DNA of 64,000 bases, taken from NCBI RefSeq assembly GCF_004799405.1, contig NZ_SSMW01000120.1, positions 43,484-107,483 of the forward strand, read 5' to 3'. This document shows positions 34,480-44,268 of the stretch, piece by piece. The DNA comes from Bradyrhizobium sp. (GTDB lineage: Bacteria > Pseudomonadota > Alphaproteobacteria > Rhizobiales > Xanthobacteraceae). The translations under genes were made by a program, and so were the position numbers. Each line of letters begins with the position of its first letter. The stretch's first letter is position 1. The notes beneath the pieces are model-generated. The model saw nothing but the letters and a program-made list of their open reading frames with translations, did not search any database and was not told the DNA's origin.

Positions 34480-35382
34480 ATGGAGTTCTCGACCGAATTG
34501 CGAAAGGCACTACTGCGTAACGTTGCTCGAAACGGTCTTGTTTGGAGTGGTACAGTTGATGCACCAGACTTTTATGGACAGATTTTCGATTTAGAAAACC
34601 TGCCCTCTAGCGACTCTCGGTTTCCGAACGCAGCCAGAGATATGTGGCAGCATACCGTCAACAACTCCGATTGGTCAGACGACGAGATCATTAACGATGC
34701 GCGTTTCAACCCACTTCAGCTGAGTACCAACGATTTCGCCAAATTCGTCAATGCTGCTCTTGATAGAGAAACACGTCCAAGGGAGGAGTTAGAAAAGCTA
34801 GTCGAAGCAATTAGGCCCGTGGTTGCGCATGCAGGTGCTCACATAGTCAAGCGTGAAGAGTTTGGCGTCTTCGAGGGCTACAAACTCAGTGATCAACCCG
34901 AAGATCAGTCGTATGGCGCAACGGCCGCTTCTCCGCCTGCAAACTGGGTAAACCCTAAGCGTTTCCGCCTGTTCATCAGTCACGTTGCGATTCACAAAGA
35001 CAAGGCGACTCGCCTTAAAAGTTGTCTCGTCCGCTATGGTATTGATGGATTCGTAGCGCACGAGGACATTGAGCCCACCCTAGAATGGCAATCCGAAATA
35101 GAGAATGCGCTCCGAACGATGGACGCTTTTCTGGCAATCCACACAGCAGGGTTTGCCAAAAGTATCTGGACTCAGCAGGAGGTGGGGTATGCGGTTGGCC
35201 GCGGAGTAAAGATTATCTCGCTGCAAATGGGCGAAGACCCCACGGGGTTCATATCGAAACATCAGGCGCTTCGCAGAGGCGACCGAAAGGCCGAAGAAGT
35301 CGCGGCCGAGATTGACGGTATCCTCGCGAAAGACACTAGAACTAGAGACAAGCTTAGGGCGGCAAAGGATGCCCTTCGATAA
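34480..35382 (+). CDS. TIR-domain protein with AbiJ-like N-terminus (predicted phage defence)
   Basis: A 300-residue protein. Residues 1-140 (FSTELRKALLRNVARNGLVW, FNPLQLSTNDFAKFVNAALD) resemble the AbiJ N-terminal domain type; residues about 160-255 are a TIR domain: RFRLFISHVAIHKDKA, FVAHEDIEPTLEWQSEIENA, and KSIWTQQEVGYA, in which the Glu after W (about residue 234) sits where TIR NADases have their catalytic Glu. It probably depletes NAD+ on infection. It is the first gene after the broken tRNA; codon use is less GC-rich than the core. ATG 34480 is chosen; a TTG 10 codons upstream is possible. Confidence 0.75.
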   Translation: MEFSTELRKALLRNVARNGLVWSGTVDAPDFYGQIFDLENLPSSDSRFPNAARDMWQHTVNNSDWSDDEIINDARFNPLQLSTNDFAKFVNAALDRETRPREELEKLVEAIRPVVAHAGAHIVKREEFGVFEGYKLSDQPEDQSYGATAASPPANWVNPKRFRLFISHVAIHKDKATRLKSCLVRYGIDGFVAHEDIEPTLEWQSEIENALRTMDAFLAIHTAGFAKSIWTQQEVGYAVGRGVKIISLQMGEDPTGFISKHQALRRGDRKAEEVAAEIDGILAKDTRTRDKLRAAKDALR

Positions 35383-35751
35383 GTGGTGGCTCCTTAGCGG
35401 TCTGGCTCATTGAGCGGAAAATTACGAGGTATGCCAATCCAGTTACGGAATGATTTTGCCCCAAGTTTGGAGGCTCTCAGGCAAGCCATGTCGAGAATGC
35501 GTCCAATAAGGTGATCGCCATGTTTGCAGATAGCCGGTTCGCCGATAGGAACGTCTGCTCCCACGATGGAAGTCATGAAAATTTCACGCCGGTTTCGGCG
35601 GGCCGGCAGATCTGAGATGACGGCACGGTACGTACGCCCAGTGGGGGCCGATCTCTCGGGAAGGGTCCATTTCTTGTGCATAATCGTCGTAGAACTGGTT
35701 CCACCAAATCATCGGCCATTCAAGTGTTGCCATTTTCGGTAGCATTCCGGA
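35383..35751. other. Region without a confident gene
   Basis: A minus-strand frame of 95 codons (35394-35681) exists, but it has no family resemblance and no clear ribosome site, so I do not call it. Nothing else is recognised. Confidence 0.35.
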
Positions 35752-37272
35752 TTGAGATCAACTCATAATTCACCCAGCGCATGGAGAGACCGATTGTTGC
35801 AATGCAAGTCGACTGTTTTGCCGTCCGGGTTACGGCTCGGAAGGCCGGTACGTTGGTGCACGCTCGTTATCGTCCTTTGCGGGCCGCTCATCGCATCCAT
35901 TCCCGCGGGCGCTCAGTCATCGACGACTCCGCCGGTCGTTAGCGGTCAAACCAAGGGTAGCCCGCCTGCGTCGGGCGGCACGACCGCTGACCCTGCAATC
36001 GCTAAACTGAAAGACGCCGCCACTCCTCGAAAATCGGCGGCCGACTGCGCGGGTGGGGAAGATTTACGCCAACGATCCGCGTCCGCGAGCAGTCCCTCCA
36101 TCGTCTACAATACGAACTTCGTGCCTGCCTGGAGCACAGTCGATTTCGGGATACAGGGTACGAACGATTCGGACGGCTATTATTTTGCGCTGTTGACCGA
36201 TCAGAACAAAATTCCCAACGACGACAGCCTACGACGCGTTCGGGCACGTAAGGCCAGCCCCAATGACGATCTCGTCGTCAAACGGCTGCTGTCCGCTGGG
36301 GATACGATCGTTTCGCTCGACGTTCCCATAGATGTCGCCTCTGGATGGTGGTGGTCGAAGCGCAACCTCTACATCTATCAATGTGTCAGCAAACGCCCGG
36401 TCAACGTAAGCTATACGCCAGTATACATAAGCCCTTTTGAATTGAGCTGGGCGCTCGCAGTCATCGTCCTGATCGCGCTCTACTGGCTCGTGTCGCGCGC
36501 GTTTATGTATGTCACAGAGAAGAAGTTAAATGGATGGCACGCGGTAAATCCAATTCGTATCACTGCCAGCTCGGACAATCGTGGAAGTCTGTCAGCGTTC
36601 CAGGTTTTCTTCTTTACTCTGATCGTGTTTTCGATGCTGGTCGTCGTCCTGTTACGCACGGGTGTGTTGTCCGATCTATCAACTACAATCCTGGAGCTCC
36701 TCGGTATTGCGGGAATCGGAGCTGCCGCAGCCAAGGGGACCGACAACTCCAAGAACAACCTGGACCCGGCCAACCTGACTTGGCTTTACAACAAAGGCTG
36801 GTACGACAGTCCAACTGTTGTTGCCCAGACTGAGCCAAGTTTCTATGATCTGATTTCCAACGACGGGAGTTTTGATGTCTATCGTTTTCAAAGCTTCGTG
36901 TTTACGGTTGCTGTTGGAATCGCGCTTTTGATCGGCGGCATAGCGCAACTTGCGTCGTTCACAATCCCCCAGAATATTCTCGGAATCCTCGGCTTGAGTC
37001 AGATCGTCTACATCGCGGGTAAAGTTGTCACCGCCAACGACGCCACACGGTTAAATGCAGCGGTGACCGAGCTGCGTGACGCTGAAGCGGAGTTCAGAAA
37101 GGCAGCCCTTCCGCCCGGCGCAGCTTTGGGCGACTTGCAAGCGGCAATCAAATTGGCGCCGACAGCCTACGCGGACTACCAGGAAAAGGTGACCGGCGCG
37201 GCGAAGCTCTTCAAGCAGATAATTGGAAGAACACCCGATCAAAAGAACCTTGCGCCATCTATTGGGGCGTGA
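35752..37272 (+). CDS. Membrane protein of unknown function with internal duplication
   Basis: About 506 residues from a TTG; the real start may lie a little inside. A hydrophobic segment at about 33-54 (LVIVLCGPLIASIPAGAQ) looks like a signal peptide, followed by a Thr/Pro/Ser-rich linker and an extracytoplasmic domain to about residue 225. Then come membrane helices at about 230-250, 285-305, 312-325, 380-400 and 405-425. The pair FQVFFFTLIV...ILELLGIAGIG and FQSFVFTVAV...ILGILGLSQIV reads as two copies of one unit. A helical tail ends the protein. I do not recognise the family. It lies between the TIR gene and a Tle1-like gene. Confidence 0.65.
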   Translation: MRSTHNSPSAWRDRLLQCKSTVLPSGLRLGRPVRWCTLVIVLCGPLIASIPAGAQSSTTPPVVSGQTKGSPPASGGTTADPAIAKLKDAATPRKSAADCAGGEDLRQRSASASSPSIVYNTNFVPAWSTVDFGIQGTNDSDGYYFALLTDQNKIPNDDSLRRVRARKASPNDDLVVKRLLSAGDTIVSLDVPIDVASGWWWSKRNLYIYQCVSKRPVNVSYTPVYISPFELSWALAVIVLIALYWLVSRAFMYVTEKKLNGWHAVNPIRITASSDNRGSLSAFQVFFFTLIVFSMLVVVLLRTGVLSDLSTTILELLGIAGIGAAAAKGTDNSKNNLDPANLTWLYNKGWYDSPTVVAQTEPSFYDLISNDGSFDVYRFQSFVFTVAVGIALLIGGIAQLASFTIPQNILGILGLSQIVYIAGKVVTANDATRLNAAVTELRDAEAEFRKAALPPGAALGDLQAAIKLAPTAYADYQEKVTGAAKLFKQIIGRTPDQKNLAPSIGA

Positions 37273-37750
37273 CCGAGTTACTATAAATAAGCCAGCTTTA
37301 GTATTGGACAGGGGTTCTGCGCGCGTACCATGCGCCGCATGAGCCCTCGGCGTTCGCCGAGAGAACGGAACCGCAGGTGCAAAGTAAGCGTGGTTAGAAT
37401 TTGCTTTTCGCAGCAAAACAGCTCGCAACTCGCGCTATACCTAGGGCCGCAACGGTCCCGATCACGTTGGCCTTTTCCAGGGTTCATCGCCCGCGCGAAG
37501 AGCGCCACCGTCAAAGACTGTCGAAGGCACCGCAAAAGCCGCGCGGAGCTGCAGGTCGCCTTGTGCGACCGAAGCGAGCGATCCTGACGAGCCGCGCGCG
37601 CGGGTGAAACCGTGCCTTTACGAAGCCGCTGTGCGGTCAGAGCGAAGAACGTATGAGAAAGGGTGACCAGAGTTCGCCGCGTTGACCGTGGCGAAAGCAG
37701 TTGAAAAACGCCGACGTGCCGAGGCGGGTGCCGGTTAGGACGGCGACGCT
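37273..37750. other. Region without a confident gene
   Basis: Short frames overlap on both strands without good starts or recognisable products. A small hairpin (CTCGGCGTTCGCCGAG, near 37345) is the only structure seen. Confidence 0.4.
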
Positions 37751-38959
37751 TTACGGAATGGGCGCGGCGGTATCGGCAGCAACGCTATCGGTGAGCTTGC
37801 CGAGATCGACCTTGCGACGACCAGCCCAGTCCGCAAGGTTCGGCGGACGAAATCCAGCATCGTCGCGCCATCGGGCAAACACAGAGGCGTCAATCGTCTC
37901 GTTAATGTTCTCACGCATCTCGCTTGTGGAGCTCGCAGCCGGCTCCGGGCCGATTGGCCGCCAGTAGCGAGGAGAGATCCGTTTGTAGGTCCCATACGCA
38001 AAATCGGACCATGAGTCATAAATTTGGGACGGCGGCTTTTCCGGCGGGTCGAGATCAATCGTACGACGGAACGTCAGGCCAAGGCGCACGGCGCGGTCGA
38101 CAATCCAACTAAGAGGCGCTTGCGGCAGCGGATCGCTTTCGTAGCCGCCGCCGACATTCGCGTGCGCACCGATGAACCATCTTTGCTCGACCTGATCGAG
38201 GGTGCGGTGGTGATGCGGCGGCGGGGCGCCGTTGGGATAATCGACGGTCCAGAGGGTCGGCGCAAATATCTTGCGGTTCTCGTTGATCGCCATCGCGTGG
38301 AACGCGAACTTGTTCGACGTACGGAGCCCGGTGTTCAGAAACTGCATATCCTGCTTGCCGAGGATGGGTAGGTTCCCGAACGGTAGCCCGAGCGCGCCGA
38401 CCGTGTCCCAAACTCCGAGAAAGTCGATGTCGATGGCAAGCGCGTATTTGAGAATCCACCGCTCCTCAAAACCGAAATCGGTCTTGCCTTGAGCCTGCTG
38501 ATCCTGAAGTTGACGGATGGTTAGGGGAACGCCGGCCTTGCGATAGCGGTCGTAAAGCTGCTTGACTGACAGCGGTGCCCCGATGGTGATCAGACCGCAT
38601 TTCGAGATGAGTCCCGAAAGGCTGCGGGCTGTGTAGGCGCCACGGCTAAAGCCGAAAATGAACAGCTCATCACCTTCGCTGTAATGGTCGATCAGCCACT
38701 CATAAGCGGTGATGATTTCGTCCTGCAGACCGGACCCGAGGACGCCGCCCAGAAAGTAGCTGCCGAACGTCGTACCGACGCCTTTCTGGTAGTAGCCGAC
38801 CTGCGGCACGCCATCGGAGCCGGCGTCGGCGAGCAGAGACTTCAACCGCCAGATGTTGGTGTTGTCGTTGACCGTGTTCCAGGTGCCATCGAGAAATACG
38901 GCAATGCGCTTCTTCCCGGGGCGAGCGCCCGTCAACGTTACCTTTGCGGTGGTGTCCAT
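37751..38959 (-). CDS. DUF2235 / Tle1-like alpha/beta hydrolase (phospholipase-type)
   Basis: A 402-residue protein of the Tle1-like family: RIAVFLDGTWN at the N-terminus, the nucleophile elbow IFGFSRGAYTARSL (Ser about 105), FLGVWDTVGALG with the likely catalytic Asp region, and WFIGAHANVGGGY with the likely catalytic His. Members include phospholipase effectors of type VI secretion, but many stand-alone homologues exist. No VgrG, PAAR or immunity gene is recognised nearby. No signal peptide. It may act on membranes of invaders or of the host cell. Confidence 0.82.
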   Translation of the reverse strand: MDTTAKVTLTGARPGKKRIAVFLDGTWNTVNDNTNIWRLKSLLADAGSDGVPQVGYYQKGVGTTFGSYFLGGVLGSGLQDEIITAYEWLIDHYSEGDELFIFGFSRGAYTARSLSGLISKCGLITIGAPLSVKQLYDRYRKAGVPLTIRQLQDQQAQGKTDFGFEERWILKYALAIDIDFLGVWDTVGALGLPFGNLPILGKQDMQFLNTGLRTSNKFAFHAMAINENRKIFAPTLWTVDYPNGAPPPHHHRTLDQVEQRWFIGAHANVGGGYESDPLPQAPLSWIVDRAVRLGLTFRRTIDLDPPEKPPSQIYDSWSDFAYGTYKRISPRYWRPIGPEPAASSTSEMRENINETIDASVFARWRDDAGFRPPNLADWAGRRKVDLGKLTDSVAADTAAPIP

Positions 38960-39089
38960 CAGGGCCGTCCGGCTTTCTGCCGTGAAATCGGAACTTGCCG
39001 ATATAAATCGGTTTTATCGGCTCAATGATACAATCAGAAGAGGTTGTCGCCAAGCCAGTGCTCGTCGATTCCTAAAAAGGGCGACGCCG

Positions 39090-39974
39090 TCAGGCAGCGA
39101 GGATGCGCAGCACGACGTTGGGAAAATGGCGGATCACGGTCGGGCTTGCCTCGGGGATTTCAAGCGTGCCCCAACTGGCCATCAGTTTCCTCAGGGAAAT
39201 GATTTGATCCGCCGGAACTATGGGAAGGTTGTCCTTGGCTTCTTCGTAGGTCTTGCCGTCGAGGAAATTCCAATCGAGCTTGCGCTGAATAGAGACGAGG
39301 TCCTCTTGAGACCCTGGCAAAATCCGGGACGCCGATCCAAGCATGATCTCGCGCTCGATTTTGGTCAAACGGGCCTCCTTGAAACGTACTTCGGCGTCGG
39401 AATGCAGGGCGTCGAACAGCGACTCGCCGATCTTGACCTGTGCCAGGCTCACCACCCGCTCAAAAGCTTTGCGTATCGCGGTCGGCGTAATCGGAATAAG
39501 CACTGACGACGGGTCAAACCGGTCATCGGCTTTCAGCGCGGATGCGAGCTGTTCGAGATACATACGCACCCGAACCGACAGGACAATTGTCCGGGCCTCA
39601 TGGTCCTTCGGCCAAAGGGGCTTCGGTACGTCCAAACGACGTTTGTCGAGCAAAACATCTTCCCATTTTACGGAACACAGCTCTTCCAGCCGTAATCCCG
39701 TTTCGACCACAAGGAAGATGACAAGCGGTATATAGCGATCAAGACCCGTCAGCCGACTACATGCCTGATCCAGCTTCAAAAACAGGCCACCATCGAGATA
39801 GCGATTTCGCCGGGTTGGTCTCCAAGCGAACTGGGCTCTCGGGGGAAGGTATCTGTCGTCACGGAAGCTGTGTTCAAAAGCAAAGGTAAACCGATCGCAA
39901 TAGATTGCCCCATTTTCCTGCTGGCGATCCGTGATGTCGTCGAGGAGCGATACTCTTGTCACGAGGGCCTCCAT
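39090..39974 (-). CDS. Tyrosine recombinase-like protein, degenerate active site
   Basis: A 294-residue protein whose central part fits the catalytic domain of phage-type integrases (RNRYLDGGLFLKLDQACSRL, VVETGLRLEELCSVKWEDVL). The first catalytic Arg is present in TGLRLEEL. The later box reads ALHSDAEVRFKEARLTKIER where active enzymes have LRHxxxSRxxE, so the Arg-His pair is displaced, and no Tyr nucleophile is seen at the C-terminus. The N-terminal DNA-binding domain is also unusual. Probably inactive or specialised; a remnant of the mobile element that brought this region. Confidence 0.6.
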   Translation of the reverse strand: MEALVTRVSLLDDITDRQQENGAIYCDRFTFAFEHSFRDDRYLPPRAQFAWRPTRRNRYLDGGLFLKLDQACSRLTGLDRYIPLVIFLVVETGLRLEELCSVKWEDVLLDKRRLDVPKPLWPKDHEARTIVLSVRVRMYLEQLASALKADDRFDPSSVLIPITPTAIRKAFERVVSLAQVKIGESLFDALHSDAEVRFKEARLTKIEREIMLGSASRILPGSQEDLVSIQRKLDWNFLDGKTYEEAKDNLPIVPADQIISLRKLMASWGTLEIPEASPTVIRHFPNVVLRILAA

Positions 39975-40620
39975 AGCTCGGCCAAACTAACGTCCGATAA
40001 TTCGGCTGAAATTAGTCATGGCTGCGACCGGTTCAAGGATTTGAGGTCCAAAGGACATCCTAAAAGGCCTTACCGCACATCCGGGCGGAGAACTCCCGTT
40101 CTTCCGGGCCTATCACGTCGGCATCGATCGCAGTCGTCTTAAGAGAGGCATGACCTTCAGGTTATGAGGGTGACTTTGGACAGAGCTAACACACTGATAT
40201 TACTAAAGTTATCGGTAGTCATGTGCCGCTGATGTGCCACGCGCTAAGCTTGACTAGAAAACTGGGCTTCCATTTGCGGACCCCACGCGGGCGAGGTTGA
40301 AAGCGTCCGCACGACCCACCACCGATCGGCCGTTAAGAATAAAGCCCCACGAATTTTGAAGTCGCGCTCAGGAAAACTTGCGGATTTCAGGCCCCCAAAG
40401 GGAACCCAATTTAGGCGCCCACCTGATCATGACATCAGTCACACGGCACCTCCAAAGAACGCCAAAGCCGTCCGATGCTTTCGAGCGATAAAACGACCAT
40501 GTTCTCAGAAATCGTGCGCCCTAACGACTTAATTTATTTTTCGATTCGGGGACGATCCAGCGGGTAAGCACCGGGTAAGCAAAGGAACCTTGCTCGCGGA
40601 GCGCGTGACGCGTTTCGATG
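39975..40620. other. Region without a confident gene
   Basis: About 650 bases between the recombinase-like gene and the SIR2 cluster. No frame has family resemblance. A short repeated GCGGGTAAGCACCGGGTAAGCA near 40560 is noted. Confidence 0.4.
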
Positions 40621-41580
40621 TCAAACGTGGGGCGAAGCTGCGTTCAACAAATTCTGGAATTTTCGTGTCGTTGCGAGATTCGGTGCGACGTCTCGCAATC
40701 TGGTTAGCGCAGTACTCAATGAAAACACGCTTCCGACGGGAGCTTCTCCGACTACGGCTACAAGCAGGTCCAGCACTTGCTGAGGCGATGTCGTGTAGTA
40801 TTCTTTTGGAAAACCTGCGATTGAGTATACGGTTGTGTGGCCTTCGTCCCTTTCAGGGCGAATAAATGGTATGATCAAGTCGGCCGCATCAGGAAAGGCG
40901 TCGCCAGCAGCGCTGAGTATCTGCACGAGCTTGAAAGTCGTTGCGGGAGTCTGCAAATCCACGTCAAGTGGCCAAGTCGCCTTGAAAACAGGAGCCACAG
41001 CCGTTCGCCAGCGCTTCACCTTTTCCTCTGATTTCGCCGCCTCCATTTCGATTGCTAAACGGTGCGCTAGGCTCGTCAATGCTCTCGGGCCTGCGCGTCG
41101 GAGAACGCTGCGTGCCTCCGCAGGGGTCAGCGGAAATCCTGCACGATCTTTTTCATTGGCTAAGAGTATTGCGCCGAGCCAATCGGCAAAGAAGCGAAGT
41201 TCTTCTCCAGGAGTATCGGGCCGCTCGAACATCGCTAGGAACGAGGATTTGAGTAGACCGAAAAGTTCCGGCGAGCCGATCCAACTTGAATATTTGCGTG
41301 CTCCCCATGCATCCGCGGCGTCGGACGACGACGACCAATCGAACATCGGAATCAACTTCTCTTTGGTCCAGCCAGGGGCGCGCTGAAAGAGAAAAGGTAT
41401 GGCAGCTGCAAGACGTACGCGGGCTAGGAAGCCAAATCGCCCCGTGGAATCGACTAAGATGTTGAGGCGTGCCAGAAATTCCGCCGAGAGTTCGTCCTTT
41501 GCTTCTGGGAATCTCTTTAGCAGGACTTCAGCCAGGTGCCCGGCAGGCGAATTAATGGCTTCACCGAAGGAGTCACTCAT
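40621..41580 (-). CDS. DUF4020-like C-terminal component of SIR2 system
   Basis: A 319-residue all-helical protein. Its end (VLDLLVAVVGEAPVGSVFSL, RLRDVAPNLATTRKFQNLL) matches the DUF4020 domain found at the C-terminus of large SIR2-like proteins. ATG 41580 overlaps the end of the preceding gene (ATGAGTGA), so it should be translated by coupling. It is either the third subunit of a split system or the tail of one ancestral gene now broken. Confidence 0.6.
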   Translation of the reverse strand: MSDSFGEAINSPAGHLAEVLLKRFPEAKDELSAEFLARLNILVDSTGRFGFLARVRLAAAIPFLFQRAPGWTKEKLIPMFDWSSSSDAADAWGARKYSSWIGSPELFGLLKSSFLAMFERPDTPGEELRFFADWLGAILLANEKDRAGFPLTPAEARSVLRRAGPRALTSLAHRLAIEMEAAKSEEKVKRWRTAVAPVFKATWPLDVDLQTPATTFKLVQILSAAGDAFPDAADLIIPFIRPERDEGHTTVYSIAGFPKEYYTTSPQQVLDLLVAVVGEAPVGSVFSLSTALTRLRDVAPNLATTRKFQNLLNAASPHV

Positions 41581-43303
41581 GTGCATGTTCCGGAGTTTCA
41601 ATCTGTGCGGCTTGCGCCAAGTGATCCCACAGGGGCCACAAAAGGTCGGCGGACAATGTCTTGGCATGCTCGTCTAACCAAGCCGCCGCCGCGGACGTGA
41701 AAGTCACCAACACATCAAGGGGGCAATCTGCCAATAGCATTGCGACGTGTGGTTCGGTCCCTTGATCCAAATATGGCGTTCGGGACCACAACAGCTGCTG
41801 CCAGAACTCCTGCGGCCAGTTGCCGTGCTTCATTGCGAAGGAAAGGCCTCGCAGTGCACGGTCGGGGTCTTTTAAAACAAGGCCCTCCCATTTACTGCCT
41901 TCCATAAAGCTCGCATTTGCGACGATCCGTTGTGCTTCCGCCACCAAATTCTCATCGGTCACGTTGGTGAGATCGTCCGGTTCTGCTGCCCTATCGCGAA
42001 AGCCGCTCTCATGCCAGACACGAAAGCCTGCTTGCTCGGGCGGCTTAGGCATCCATTGCGGATACCGAATCTGTATTTGCCTTAGGATACGCGACGCTTT
42101 ATCTCCGATGCGGAGGTCGTGGCGCACCATGTTGGACAACGCGTCGTATCGAAGGTGATCTATCGCTCGATCTCCATCGGTTCCCTCACGATACCAACCG
42201 CGCGGAGGGCCTTCACACAACCGCGCGAGAATGGCATCCTGTTGCGTTTCATCGAGCTCAATCCATCGCTCAGGTATCAATCGCTGGACTTCAACGCTGG
42301 ATAAAAAAAGATCGCCGATTGGTAGATCAATCAGCATCTTGGCTGCCAGCGCGGCGGGAACGACCTTGTCCGCAGCAGCAAATAGGGCGAGACGACGGAT
42401 TAGTCGGAAATCGCTGTGGCGCCATTCTTCAACAAAGGCGATTGCGGGTGTTGATGATTTCCGAGCGAGACGGCTCCAGATTTCGGCGACGACCCTTACA
42501 ATGGCTTGAAAACCGGAGCGGTACTCATTCTGGGAATGTTTTGCTATTGATGGGACGTCCGAGTCCGTCGTGCTGTAGCCTTCGCTGCTTTCCACTCCGA
42601 CATCCGTTGCGTCAGCGAGCGCGGCAACGAGAGCGGCGTTCAAGTAACGCAACAGGTTTGCATCTGTATTAGCGTCGGCATCTCGCGGCCAGGCAGCCAG
42701 GACGTCTGAGGAGGAAAGGCCCTCTTCAATCTCGTAGTTGATTGACATTAGGTCCGACGGATTCTCTGGCACCTTATCTTCGGGCTGCTCTCGCCAGATG
42801 AAAGGTTTCGTGATTCTTAGCTTCGGACGCAGAACCTCGGCGAGGCGTTCCAACGTGACGTTGTCATGTTCGCCACGCTTGAGTTGCGGCAATAAGTCGA
42901 ACCATTCCACGCGCGCAAAGCCCTGTTTGGCTATGCGCATGTGACGGAACACCAAATTCCAACTCTTTACCAAAAGTGGTGGCAAGGCTGCAGCCTGTGC
43001 ATCCAAGCGAGTTTTGAGAAACGTCGCGGTATCCGGTCCGAAAAAGGCAAGATTGGCGACCACTTCTCGAATCGCCTCCACGCTCCCAAAGTTATTTTGG
43101 ATCCACGCAATCAACTGCCGTTCATTTTCAATGAGTTTCATGTCGTTGAAAACGGGCAACCAAGCCAACGATGGATTGAGGTCATGCAGCTTCACCGCGA
43201 AGTCGTCGCCCGAGAGGAAAAAGCGAAGCTGTTCACGTTCGAACTCGGTCGAATCAGCAGGCGTTCTTCGCGCTCCAGTAATTCCTTCGTCAACTCGCGT
43301 CAT
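41573..43303 (-). CDS. Middle component of SIR2/DUF4020 system
   Basis: A 576-residue soluble, mostly helical, Trp-rich protein without a catalytic motif I can name. ATG 43303 overlaps the SIR2 gene's stop by 4 bases and its own stop overlaps the next start. Its position corresponds to the central helical region of one-piece SIR2-DUF4020 proteins, which are roughly the combined length of the three genes here (322+576+319 residues). It probably senses or scaffolds while SIR2 acts. Confidence 0.65.
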   Translation of the reverse strand: MTRVDEGITGARRTPADSTEFEREQLRFFLSGDDFAVKLHDLNPSLAWLPVFNDMKLIENERQLIAWIQNNFGSVEAIREVVANLAFFGPDTATFLKTRLDAQAAALPPLLVKSWNLVFRHMRIAKQGFARVEWFDLLPQLKRGEHDNVTLERLAEVLRPKLRITKPFIWREQPEDKVPENPSDLMSINYEIEEGLSSSDVLAAWPRDADANTDANLLRYLNAALVAALADATDVGVESSEGYSTTDSDVPSIAKHSQNEYRSGFQAIVRVVAEIWSRLARKSSTPAIAFVEEWRHSDFRLIRRLALFAAADKVVPAALAAKMLIDLPIGDLFLSSVEVQRLIPERWIELDETQQDAILARLCEGPPRGWYREGTDGDRAIDHLRYDALSNMVRHDLRIGDKASRILRQIQIRYPQWMPKPPEQAGFRVWHESGFRDRAAEPDDLTNVTDENLVAEAQRIVANASFMEGSKWEGLVLKDPDRALRGLSFAMKHGNWPQEFWQQLLWSRTPYLDQGTEPHVAMLLADCPLDVLVTFTSAAAAWLDEHAKTLSADLLWPLWDHLAQAAQIETPEHAHE

Positions 43304-44268
43304 GAGTTAGCTCCCGCTACCCCGGTACCCAGGATACTGGTAAGGCGTGCAAGGCCGTAACTTCTTGGATTTGCGTTGTACCGCGCCCACTCGCGAATCG
43401 TCGCGTAAATTGCGTCGTAGTCAGCAAACTCAATGGCTGTGATGCCCTTAGCTTTCCATATCGAAGCAGAGCCCGGCGTGCTTTTTTCCATCGCGTAGAT
43501 ACGTCCAAGATCAGGGAATCGGTCACGATCTGCATCGAGCGCTTCCAGTAGAAGGCGCATTGCCGCGTCTTCGGCCCGATAGCCAACCAACACAAGCGTG
43601 CCTAGACGCATTCGATCTTCGATATAGCGCGATGCCCATCCAGTGCGAAGGTAGGCATCTCCGAAATCTGCGCTGGTAAGAACCAAGTCGGATGCCTCTA
43701 ATCGCAGGCCACGGTCAGCTATTCGACCATGTAAATGTAGAATGCCGAAGTCGCGTTCACCGCCTGCTCTTGGAATTGAAATGCCAGCCTGACTCGGGAC
43801 GCCTGACAGGCCAAGTTTACGGCCAGCGCGTTCGAACAATGTGTCAAAGTTCGTCGTGAGTAGGCGCGGGCGACCTTCAGCATCACATGACAAGCCTAGC
43901 AGCGCTGAGTGATCCAGGAACGACCCTCGCGGTGCCTTGAGCAAATCCGTTACGGCGTCCCGAACCAACGAAGGTGCCCTCGGCAGACGTGTTCGTTTCT
44001 CTAGCGATCCTAACGCGCGATCGTACTCGTGATTGTCAATTGCCCTTTTTTCCGCCGACTCGTCGTCAGGAGATGCCCCGAGACGGCTGTATATGTCAGC
44101 CGTCAATTGCCCGAACATCGGCAGTCCAGCCCGGTGCGATACACCGGCCCCACAGAGGAAAGTCACGCTGCCGTTCGTAACGGCCCGGATCAGCTCATCC
44201 GGAATGTCTGCCCCGGTTGGCAAAAAACGCACATTTCCCCCAAGCTGCCACTCCTTTTGACTCGCCAT
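43300..44268 (-). CDS. SIR2-like NADase (predicted phage defence)
   Basis: A 322-residue SIR2-fold protein: VTFLCGAGVSHRAGLPMFGQ (NAD-binding loop), RLLTTNFDTLFERAG (catalytic Asn), FGILHLHGRI (catalytic His) and TLVLVGYRAEDAAMR. The zinc ribbon of deacetylase sirtuins is missing, as in defence SIR2 proteins such as those of Thoeris and DSR systems, which destroy NAD+. Start ATG 44268 (MASQKEWQL) is chosen; longer frames upstream have no homology. First gene of the three-gene set. Confidence 0.8.
   Translation of the reverse strand: MASQKEWQLGGNVRFLPTGADIPDELIRAVTNGSVTFLCGAGVSHRAGLPMFGQLTADIYSRLGASPDDESAEKRAIDNHEYDRALGSLEKRTRLPRAPSLVRDAVTDLLKAPRGSFLDHSALLGLSCDAEGRPRLLTTNFDTLFERAGRKLGLSGVPSQAGISIPRAGGERDFGILHLHGRIADRGLRLEASDLVLTSADFGDAYLRTGWASRYIEDRMRLGTLVLVGYRAEDAAMRLLLEALDADRDRFPDLGRIYAMEKSTPGSASIWKAKGITAIEFADYDAIYATIREWARYNANPRSYGLARLTSILGTGVAGANS

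Noticed and set aside
35394..35681. A 95-codon minus-strand frame between the TIR gene and the membrane protein
   Set aside because: No homology, no clear ribosome binding site; could be real but is not supported.
38040..38960. Type VI secretion effector cluster around the DUF2235 gene
   Set aside because: No VgrG, PAAR, Hcp or immunity-like gene is nearby; only the hydrolase fold supports it.
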